A stretch of DNA of 64,000 nucleotides from contig NC_087080.1 in NCBI RefSeq assembly GCF_026151205.1, positions 6,799,096-6,863,095 on the forward strand, written 5' to 3'. The notes beneath the pieces are model-generated. The model had not been told where the DNA came from, searched no databases, and saw nothing but the letters and a program-made list of their open reading frames with translations. This DNA is from Bolinopsis microptera (taxonomy: Eukaryota; Ctenophora; Tentaculata; Lobata; Bolinopsidae). Positions within the stretch are counted from its first letter, which is position 1. Each line of letters begins with the position of its first letter. Of the stretch, positions 57,701-64,000 are shown in pieces. A program made the translations under genes and the position numbers.

Positions 57701-58729
57701 TGAGGATTCAGCTGTGATCCTGGCACTGCAATAAAATATCGTTTCAGCTTATAATATAACTTACACGAACAAATTTTCAAGGAAAATCCTACAATATTGA
57801 GTGCTGTTATATTTCAGATCAGTAAGGAATGCAAATGTTATCTTAAACGAAAACGGAGTGTACAAAATAAACATTAATAATTGGTAGTGTTTGAAGTTGT
57901 AAAATTACCTTTGCCACCGCCTTGAGAGACGTTTAATATTCCCGACATTGAGCCATTTAAACTTTTATTTTGTATATCTAATGCGTCTGATGTCTTTAAC
58001 CTGGGTACTCCAGGTGCAGGTTGAGACATTGACTTAATTGATCTTTCATCTGAAAATTATTATTATTCTGAAGGGATACGACAGTTTTTATCTGTAAAAC
58101 GATCCTATAAACATCCTTGTGGCTTGAAATAAATGCTTTATATCAATTATCAGCAAGAACAAAATTGAAGGCAAGAATTAACTGACCACTTTGCAAGGAA
58201 AAATTATTACTCCTATATGATAGAGCTTACTTTGCCCCTGAAGGATGTTTGACATGGATCCATGGATATTTTTGTGTGCAATATCCTGAGCATCTGAACC
58301 AGCCAGCCTTTTTCTGATAGGTTCATCCATGTATCCTGTAAAAAAGAGAGAATAGGAGTAAATTTAAGGGTACACAATGCAACGACACTTCAAGATGAAA
58401 TAATTCTCATAAATAGTCCATTGTTTCAAGATAATGCAGTTATGCATTATATTTATATAAATATATATCATATAGAATTATAGATCACTGTGTTCCTATC
58501 ACTATGTGTCATTTCCCAAACAAGTTCAATGGGTCTTGTAGGGATATATAGAAGGGCATGACAAAATAAATCTCAAAATATTTAAAATACCTTTATTTTG
58601 ATTGTAAGAGTTCAGCAGGTTACCCATTGTTCCATTGATATTCCGCTCAGCATATTCTGCCCCATCTTTTGAAACATGATACAAATTGCTGCTAGACCGT
58701 CCACCATTAATGCTCCAATTTGTGACCAT
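42740..58729 (-). CDS. ENKD1: ENKD1-like enkurin-domain protein with N-terminal repeat array
   Basis: Minus-strand exons: 58591-58729, 58231-58335, 57909-58049, 57582-57725, 57099-57260, (56768-56958), 56463-56606, 56104-56255, 46427-46558, 46053-46204, 43183-43319, 42740-42897. Without the bracketed exon they join in phase to 1566 nt (521 aa). Exons 1-7 each carry one GxxGxL repeat (NINGTMGNLLN, NIHGSMSNILQ, SLNGSMSGILN, GNNGTIGALVL, GKTGTFGILNG, NIGKLGVLLQ). Then come KPLWKNSKYERTESR, as in ENKD1, KRNFVAENAKK, and a C-terminal enkurin domain ending AIKIFSRPRVFIKQE. The family is tied to microtubules, cilia and centrosomes. The bracketed exon codes well but its 5' phase does not match. A GPCR, a LINE fragment and MITEs sit in the introns. 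An acceptor just before the ATG implies a 5' UTR exon. Confidence 0.8.
45263..45544 (-). CDS. small ORF of unknown function, 93 aa
   Basis: ATG at 45544, starting MQELCCLIATDSSSMTPMEY and ending MTLEWYQMIPK. The composition is balanced and protein-like (MLNFYYSLMGKVNEVITERE) and there is no low complexity, but no domain is recognised and there is no comparative support. It lies in an intron of the ENKD1-like gene, same strand. It could be a small gene, a gene fragment or chance. Confidence 0.3.
   Translation of the reverse strand: MQELCCLIATDSSSMTPMEYKADLLFSLYENSADYVRCEQPLYYSISMLNFYYSLMGKVNEVITEREDGFILSLHFQGPVDYMTLEWYQMIPK
45708..45771. repeat. 21-bp minisatellite containing CACGTG
   Basis: Three tandem units of GATCACGGGTCACGTGTCT, plus a partial fourth. 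Each unit has the palindromic E-box CACGTG. It lies within the ENKD1-like intron. Confidence 0.8.
46559..48654. other. ENKD1-like intron, no gene seen
   Basis: AT-rich intronic DNA between the GAGSRPGTP exon and the LINE fragment. No exon or repeat could be supported. Confidence 0.45.
48655..49760 (-). mobile_element. 5'-truncated LINE with open RT fragment
   Basis: Minus strand, one open frame of 357 codons. It starts in RT motif GVPQGSILGPLLFVIYINDL, includes the catalytic YADD (KFILYADDANIIITG), KTCYMVFSKRR and RFLGVIVDDKLKWASHI, and ends at a stop at 48655. The motifs fit CR1/jockey-type non-LTR retrotransposons. The endonuclease and N-terminal half are absent: it begins abruptly near 49760. 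The open frame suggests a young insertion. It sits in an intron of the ENKD1-like gene in the same orientation. Confidence 0.85.
49761..52649. other. ENKD1-like intron, no gene seen
   Basis: AT-rich sequence. Short open frames (for example 50069-50272) lack recognisable domains. Nothing further is supported. Confidence 0.45.
52650..53416. mobile_element. mariner-type MITE with ~40-bp inverted ends
   Basis: Left end CAGGGTGGGCCAAAAGTCAG, followed by TACCCATACGTTGGCCTT; the right end is the exact inverted copy over ~38 bp. TA flanks on both sides. CAGGGTGNNCCAAAA termini are typical of mariner-type elements. 767 bp, with no transposase frame; the three small minus-strand frames inside have no DDE/D motif. 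Confidence 0.85.
53417..54280. other. 5' flank of GPCR gene
   Basis: AT-rich sequence with no exon seen. A TTGAATTTCAG acceptor at 54263-54273 precedes the GPCR ATG by 7 bases, so a 5' UTR intron is likely. Confidence 0.5.
54281..55339 (+). CDS. class A (rhodopsin-type) G protein-coupled receptor
   Basis: 352 aa in one coding exon from ATG 54281 (MSLYTHTSLEWAVG). The frame is open slightly upstream, but only from a TTG inside the acceptor. Seven hydrophobic spans are visible. TM1 has GTIFNIASF. TM3 starts after the conserved Cys in HTICVSSF, which can pair with Cys in ECL2 (NFIDCTF). The DRY site is replaced by SRL (LLSGSRLLLLKN). TM6 has LLCNVPF instead of CWxP. TM7 keeps NPVVYYF (NPxxY) followed by helix 8 (RIDGFRKFV). 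The short N-terminus suggests a small ligand or peptide; the ligand is unknown. It lies on the plus strand within an ENKD1-like intron. Confidence 0.88.
   Translation: MSLYTHTSLEWAVGTILTITAILGTIFNIASFTYFKRLKTRNKNSEFFKKLYMSITINDIFVCLALFPAIDAVFSNDRQGMLASSHTICVSSFIGWWVLSQNSVVLLALLSGSRLLLLKNANRVFKPNFAFIIPVVTVVVFLLLWIVAVATNTIYIFYNPNFIDCTFNSYSMQNDSAPVSISNQIGAIVAMSLYNSVASTVFNVVTISFVLSLINLRRSSQAATRIGGKAKKQREAAVTVVIVTLLYLLCNVPFMLVMMYVLMDVINNPAEEHTTVADIRVRYFTHIFGNNHMWLNFYVCLIANKIFVSLNSVMNPVVYYFRIDGFRKFVSKIWNRGEVNPGHSITETSGQV
55340..56103. other. GPCR 3' flank / ENKD1-like intron
   Basis: Non-coding AT-rich sequence. No further exon is supported. Confidence 0.5.
56768..56958 (-). other. ENKD1-like exon with phase conflict
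   Basis: It encodes ESSFPPVSKSVKQGFLASQQ and the repeat MNHGNIGKLGVLLQGKP, clearly another member of the GxxGxL array. Its 3' end is phase 1 like its neighbours. Its 5' acceptor (TTTTCTTACAG|C) leaves one base where two are needed, so inclusion after the preceding exon gives an immediate stop. Either it is skipped, used from a different upstream exon, or carries an indel (real or assembly). Confidence 0.6.
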
Positions 58730-59054
58730 TTCTAACAGAGAAATGAAAGTGAAAATATTATTAAAATATATAAGTATTTAAACTATCATGTTATCGTCTT
58801 GAAATAAAATTTGGCTTTGTTTATATGTAAGATGTTGATTTGAAACAGCTTGTTGGTCAGTCATTCTCTACCAATTGGTAAGCATCCAGATCCACGTTAA
58901 CATTACAGATCAGAAATACAACTGTTCCGATGTAAACATTTAACAATATTGTTTCATCAGTTGGTTGGATGTTAGTTGAAAAAACAGTTGGAAAGATGAC
59001 AAATTCACCATATTTCGTCGATAAAAATTAGATTATCTCTCCTGCAATTATAAT
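58730..59054. other. 5' flank of the ENKD1-like gene
   Basis: Non-coding. A pyrimidine-containing acceptor lies 2 bases upstream (minus strand) of the ENKD1-like ATG, so the 5' UTR exon and promoter are further right; they were not located. Confidence 0.4.
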
Positions 59055-59200
59055 GGGGCTGGTGGTGTAGTGGCTTTGATAATTTGTGATGACAGGGTTA
59101 CAGGTTCAAGCCCATTTAATCCTTCACAGACAGTTCAATACATTATTTATTGGGTTTCAATTGTGTTCTGCTGTGAAATATTAGATTGTATTTCATTTTA
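59055..59200 (+). mobile_element. tRNA-derived SINE
   Basis: Begins GGGGCTGGTGGTGTAGTGG, an A-box-like Pol III promoter. About 30 bases on comes the B box GGTTCAAGCCC (59103-59113). The spacing is tRNA-like, but a cloverleaf does not close properly and an unrelated AT-rich body follows, so this is a SINE or tRNA pseudogene and not a tRNA gene. Confidence 0.65.
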
Positions 59201-59341
59201 TTCTATTCAGAATAAAACAAATATCATATAGTGAATCCCATCAAGTATTGAAGATTCTCGGTGGACATTAATAACAACGCAATCGTTACATTTAGAGGGG
59301 ACACGAGGAGCAGCGGAAGAGGCTTCAGAGTTGTAAGCAGC

Positions 59342-59985
59342 TCATGATATAGCAGCATCCCTCTTGTTGCAGAAAACGCAAAAGCTGGTGTTGGCTCTGG
59401 AGACGATCAGGGTTTTACCAGCTTGAGTCCACTTGTCGAGAGGGGAGATAGGTTTGCAGATAGGGTCGCATGGTACACAGGAGGAGCAAAGTGCAAAGAA
59501 AATGCCACAAACTGCTACTAACTGCTACTAACTGCTACAAACTGGCACTGACTGCTGCAATCGCGCCCACGCATTCGCACGCCGTTTGCAGCAGTTAGTA
59601 GCAGTTTGTAGCAGTCAGTGCCAGTTTGTAGCAGTTAGTGCCAGTTTGTAGCAGTTTGTGGCAGTTGCGCGCGGCGTGCTTTGCGAGGTAAAGACATGCG
59701 CGCAACTGCTACAAACTGCTAAAAACTGGCACTAACTGCAACAAACTGGCACTGACTGCTACAAACTGCTACTAACTGCTACAAATGGCGCGCGAATGCA
59801 GCAGTTAGTAGCAGTTTGTGGCAGTTAGTGGCAGTTTGTAGCAGTTAGTAGCAGTTTGTGGCAGTTTGTGGCAGTTTCTTTGCACTTTTCTCCTCCTGTG
59901 GGTAGGGCTGAGTTCATCGGTTTCGTTTTGTCTGAGACCATAATTGCTGTTGTTGTTCAGGAAGGAGTTGATGGTAGAAACAGTG
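59342..59985 (-). pseudogene. interrupted coding fragment with Nanos-like FCVFC knuckle
   Basis: Minus strand. Right part (about 59985-59905): INSFLNNNSNYGLRQNETDE. Left part (59471-59342): CDPICKPISPLDKWTQAGKT, then SRANTSFCVFCNKRDAA and a stop. The two parts are separated by the foldback element and also differ in frame. SFCVFC resembles the first half of the Nanos zinc finger (CVFC), but the remaining Cys/His ligands are missing. Treat as a broken gene fragment with only tentative identity. Confidence 0.3.
59476..59900. mobile_element. foldback element made of alternating inverted 9-bp arrays
   Basis: The ends CACAGGAGGAGCAAAGTGCA and the inverted TGCACTTTTCTCCTCCTGTG pair almost perfectly. 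GGTA flanks both sides (59472-59475 and 59901-59904), a candidate 4-bp target duplication. The interior is four blocks of a 9-bp unit (ACTGCTACA and variants ACTAACTGCT, ACTGGCACT) in alternating orientation: 59508-59565 forward, 59585-59665 inverted, 59700-59788 forward, 59795-59880 inverted. Confidence 0.75.
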
Positions 59986-60005
59986 GCGTAACGTTGCCTG
60001 TTGGC
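59981..60005 (+). repeat. terminal fragment of the hAT-type MITE
   Basis: CAGTGGCGTAACGTTGCCTG plus TTGGC, identical to the left terminus of the element at 277-582, with nothing further. Confidence 0.7.
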
Positions 60006-61503
60006 ATTAATTAAATACGAATTAATTGAAGATAATTAAAAACAAAAATCTATAAGTTAAGCAATTTTAATTCAAGCACGAATTATAATTGCATTCATAG
60101 AGACCATCCAATTTAATTGAACAAATACACCGGCAATTATGATTTTTTTGTATCATAGTTGCAACTATGATACAAAAAAGTGGTATGGTGGACAAATTTA
60201 GCCTTTGAATGTGAGTTAATTTGAATTGTATTATGATGCCTTTTCGTTAAATCTGTTCGAAATTTTAATCGCCGTTTTATTTTGTTTTTCTTATAATTTG
60301 TTTAAACATTTTTTTTACCCGAGGACCCGCCGCAGGCTTTTAAAAAATCAAATAACAAATAACGCAATTTAATAAATTTTAAGATCTCATGTCAATGAAA
60401 AAATTGCAAAACGGATTCTTGCTTGACTGATACAGCTAGGTTTAATATAAAGTTTTGTTTAAATGCGCAGCGTCTTGTGTTGGAGGACATTGCCGCTTTG
60501 ACCATTGACGCTCCGCGCCAATAATTTCACATAGCCATGTGTATACGCGTACTGCGTGACGCGCTTGTTTCAATACTGCAAGCGAGAGGGCTTTGGTTAG
60601 AGCAAACAATAATCATACTTGCTTCGCGTGAATATAACAGTTTTTGGGTTATACCAACAATTTCCCAAAATAAATATTTTGCGTGAAGCCTTTATGCTTT
60701 ACAAATTAATTAAAAATCCTTCCAGATCGTTGCTATGCGAATTAACAAAGCAACGATTTCGTTTTACTTAGCTTCGACTGTCGATGCAAATTAAAAATGA
60801 TAATTTGCGCGGCGCGTCGAAACGGCGAAGTCCTCCAACTTTACAAACAAAGCCTTGGCTTTTATTAATTACAGAATATTAATCTTACCCGAAACTTTTG
60901 CATATTTATTACCTGGCACGCCAATCCCTAGACTAACAAGCAATTAACCATCAAGCCAATATGTGAGCATACTCATTGCAAATATATTAAATATAAATTA
61001 TATAATAAGCAAATCACCAAAAAAACGGTTCGCCCAAAAATATTATTCAGTATGAACCTTTTCTCATTTCTATTTGAGAAAATTATACGTTATTAAAATG
61101 CCCTACATAGTGGATATTACAAATTCTTATAGTGTGAATAATTGTAAGATACAGTAGAATTTTAAATAGGGCTGTATTAAAAAAGCAATTTATTGTGATG
61201 ATGTGATAAGTAGAATTGAAAGAGATAATTATCTGGAGAATAAAAGTAAACATAATGATTATTTGTGATTTCATACTGCATACGTTATATGACCACCCGC
61301 CGCGCACGAGTGCGCGGCTCCACTGTATTGTACAAACTCCACTATAGTAAAACGACAATTATGGGGGTCACGACGTGAAACAAGTTTCATCCCTATGTAG
61401 CAAAGAAGAAATTTATTAACTTGAACTAGGTAGTTTGGGTATAATTTAAATTATTAAGATATTTTCATGAATATTTGTGTTGATTTTATGTATCATTGTG
61501 TTT
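60006..61503. other. AT-rich intergenic region
   Basis: No gene is supported. It includes the perfect palindrome at 60144-60179 and a GC-richer stretch near 60470-60560 with no recognised content. Confidence 0.45.
60144..60179. repeat. perfect 36-bp palindrome
   Basis: Two 18-base arms, TTTTTTGTATCATAGTTG and its exact reverse complement, with no spacer. It could extrude as a cruciform or be the fused ends of a small TIR element. Confidence 0.9.
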
Positions 61504-61588
61504 TACCTGAGGACCCCAGGCTATTATGTTCATTAACATATAATGAATAAAGATTTGGCGGAATGACAGGCTGAGCGCGGCCCAGTAA
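61504..61588 (-). repeat. short hairpin repeat, copy 3 (inverted)
   Basis: Reverse-strand copy of the repeats at 11488 and 11712, with the same order: CCAGTAA end, core GGCGGAATGACAGGCTGAGC, hairpin ATGTT-CATT-AACAT, and CCTGAGG/CCCCAGG. Confidence 0.65.
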
Positions 61589-63438
61589 CATTGTGTTTTG
61601 ATTTGATTTATTTGTTTTCAGTTAGTAGTGAGTGAAGATTATTTAGGGATTTAGTTTGGCTTGATCATTGATTCCACCATTACAGTTTCAGGACTGGACT
61701 GCTGGTAGCGAGCAGTAAGGTTTTAAACTATTCTACAACTAGTAATATGTATAGGATCATCGTTTCTGTCCTATTTCTTAACTTGTACTTGGTTTGGGTC
61801 ATCCACTGGGAACTAAAACTCTGACCTCAATATGGCAAACTTTACTTCTTTTACTATCTACCTGATTGAATAATTCAATCTACCGAGTAAATACAACATA
61901 AAGTAAATTAATGGATGGCCCTTCTTAATAGTGACCCATGTTTTAGTCACGGTAGCTGTGCTGTGCCTGTTTTTGTCACTGCCAGAGTTAAGTAGACACA
62001 CAGCAGGAATCCACTCTTTAAAACACTTCTGAACATTCCTCAAAGGTTGGATGTGCTCTTCAGGCAAATTTACTTGCAATCTTATGTAAACCGTATTGAC
62101 AATAAAAATCTATTTGGTTATCATTAAGTTTTACTGATTCATTCAGTGTGCTGAAAAATCTATTGCATTATGAATTATGAATCATTTAATCTATTAATTG
62201 GTAGTTGTATTGTCGAGGGTATCTTACCTTCAGCTGGAAAATGACCATTGCTGAAATTATCTGTATATATTGTTCATTAATGGGCCTTTAATGTAGCAAT
62301 AATATTGGTTATTGATCTGAGATCCCCTCATCAATGATGAGATTTTGCAACCCCCCATATGTACACTTAGTCCATAGGAGGACAAAACATCAACAATAAC
62401 TGTGCTAGGTCAGCACGCTAATTTATCTTTCCTATTATCCAACACAGAAATTTATACTTTCAGTCAGGTTCACGACACATGCCACGTTTAAATTGCAAAT
62501 TGTACTTAATAAAGAATAAATAATTTCCTCTCAAACCTTCAATGTTACATTTTCAATTTGAAGGATTGAAAGATTGACATTAGAATGACATAATTGATAA
62601 TATTTTATTTTTGTTTTAAAGATGTAGAGTACAGACTGTTTTAGGAATATGATTATTATATCTCAATTTGGCTTTAGGTAGGGTGCCCCGCTAAAAGAAC
62701 TGGATTCTTCCAGGAAGCATCCCGTGCACAGACCTTGGTCTACATATATATTAAATTATTAACCATTCATTCTGTATGTGCACGAAAATTTATTTCAATT
62801 TAGCCGCTGGATTGGTGCGCGAGGCTGAGAGACTAGACCTGCTGGTTCTTTTGGGCAAGCATGTTTGGCTCTACTGGTTCTGAAAAGTTTATCAAAGGAA
62901 TCCTACTTATAATATTTATTTTCATATATTAATATTCACTGTAATCACAATGAAATTTAAATTCTGTTTTCCCTTATTAATTTATTAACCATATTCAAAT
63001 TAAATGCAGATACTGCAAAGTTTCACAAAATATCAAATATATATATTGATTATCAATGTGTTTAATTTGTATATTGCTACTATCAATAGTTGAGCTCTTT
63101 GAACTATACAGCTGAATATTGCAATCATACCATATAATTCTTGGAATATTTGGAAAGGTATTTAACACGATTTTGTTGTTCAGCTTCCACACCATGACCA
63201 CTCATCTCAAACGCATTGACACCACTCTGAGCTCTCGCATATTTAAGATTCATAACACGCCACCACTTTCAGCTGACTAAAGATGTTACTGCTGAACAAA
63301 TCTTGTTTGTACAGATTATATTTTCCCCCAGCCCTTGTATGAAGTGTAGTACTGTGCCTATTATTATTACAACAGACAATCTGGGTGTCATTCATCGACT
63401 GTAATTTCTTATTTGTTAGGCATGTCTGATAGTCATAG
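61589..63438. other. intergenic region
   Basis: AT-rich; no gene could be supported. The minus-strand open stretch at 61858-62079 and the short frame near 63190-63245 were considered and left out. Confidence 0.4.
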
Positions 63439-64000
63439 ATGACAATGAAATGGTTCTTAAAAACCCTTCTTTTGTTTCTGTGTACTTTTGGTAAGTTCAA
63501 TATTATACATTCACAATTATTTTGTAGCAGTTTATATCTAAAATGGTACTTTATATCTAAAATGAACCCTCTTATGACTAATATTGAGATAAGTGAGTCA
63601 GTTTTTCCTAAATATGAAATGAATACAATACAAAAATATGCCACAGCTAACATATCTCACATTCTCAGGATCTGTGACGTGTATGATTGATAGAATAGAT
63701 GTCTTGATTCATCCTAAGATATCAGAGGAGCACGTTACAACAAGTATCACTTTGACATGTGCTGCCTACTATGTTAATTCTGAGTCATTTGATGTCAATG
63801 TGGACGTGCAATGGTACGGAAAAAAAGTCGTCTGAACTTGATAAACGTTTTTAGATCTGATTTGTTGATAAAATAACTGTTTAATTACTGAAGTCTTATC
63901 AGCCTCATGATAATATATTGCAGGTACTTTGTAAAGGAAACTGAAGATAACAGTACAGTGGCAAAATCTTCTATTATCACCTCAAATACCCGATCAAGCA
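63439..64000 (+). CDS. secreted or membrane protein, probable Ig-like domain (partial, runs off the end)
   Basis: Exon 1, 63439-63490: signal peptide MTMKWFLKTLLLFLCTFG, ending at a strong G|GTAAGT donor. Exon 2, from 63669 in matching phase to about 63827: SVTCMIDRIDVLIHPKISEE, then ITLTCAAYYVNSESF and VDVQWYGKK. A Cys about 15-20 residues before a WY in a beta-rich stretch suggests an Ig-like fold. A probable third exon from about 63925 (YFVKETEDNSTVAKSSIITS) continues to the window edge. The exon 2 donor is weak and unsettled. Most of the protein lies outside, so the family is open. Confidence 0.6.

Noticed and set aside
59055-59125. A functional tRNA gene
   Set aside because: A- and B-box-like sequences are present, but the cloverleaf stems do not pair properly and an unrelated tail follows. 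Called a SINE.
59342-59985. A confident Nanos call
   Set aside because: Only the CVFC half-knuckle is seen; the other zinc ligands and the usual following motif are missing and the frame is broken.
61858-62079. 73-codon minus-strand frame
   Set aside because: No domain, no splice context and no second copy to compare; chance or element remnant.
63190-63245. Small frames near 63.2 kb (plus-strand MTTHLKRID...; minus-strand YARAQSGVNAFEM...)
   Set aside because: Both are short, overlap each other on opposite strands and lack supporting splice sites.

Overview
This is nuclear DNA from a multicellular animal: AT-rich, intron-bearing, crowded with transposons, with metazoan gene families (a SEC22B SNARE, an ENKD1-like enkurin-domain protein, a rhodopsin-type GPCR, C2H2 zinc fingers, pentraxin and Ig-like fragments). 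The retroelement and MITE load and the gene set suggest a marine, possibly early-branching invertebrate such as a cnidarian. That placement is inference; no marker in the window settles it. Exon coordinates were obtained by reading splice sites by eye and checking intron phase; no alignment was run.

Layout. 0-4.5 kb: transposon remnants (an intact hAT-type MITE with a perfect 8-bp target duplication, two copies of one retroelement 3' end, a telomere-like CCCTAA patch). 4.5-11.3 kb: a nearly full-length L1/Tx1-like LINE (ORF1 coiled coil plus SGNH esterase; ORF2 endonuclease plus reverse transcriptase) broken by a frameshift and a ~200-bp insertion. 11.4-13 kb: two copies of a short hairpin-bearing repeat. 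13-20.1 kb: four head-to-tail copies of a ten-finger zinc-finger gene. 20.2-25.7 kb: a five-exon SEC22B orthologue (215 aa) whose last intron holds a four-exon membrane-protein gene on the opposite strand. 26.3-44.4 kb: a large tandem segmental duplication, each unit carrying a secreted Ser/Asp/Glu-rich repeat protein gene (minus strand) and the last two exons of an ENKD1-like gene. Unit 2 also carries a pentraxin first exon and a stray NFS1-like exon. 42.7-58.7 kb: the ENKD1-like gene on the minus strand, at least eleven coding exons, with an intronless GPCR gene on the plus strand inside one intron, plus a LINE fragment and a mariner-type MITE. 59-63.4 kb: repeats (a tRNA-derived SINE, a foldback element built of alternating inverted 9-bp arrays, a perfect 36-bp palindrome). 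63.4-64 kb: the first exons of a signal-peptide, probably Ig-like, gene running off the end.

The strongest biological points are: (1) the ENKD1-like gene has an N-terminal array of a GxxGxL motif, encoded one repeat per exon with phase-1 introns; (2) its two 3'-terminal exons are duplicated about 11 kb away with one silent difference in 295 nt, although surrounding non-coding DNA has diverged; (3) a pair of secreted phosphoprotein-like Ser/Glu/Asp repeat genes lies in the duplicated block; (4) an unrecognised type I membrane protein gene is nested in SEC22; and (5) a TTAA-flanked MITE family is packed with the palindrome GAGGTTAACCTC.
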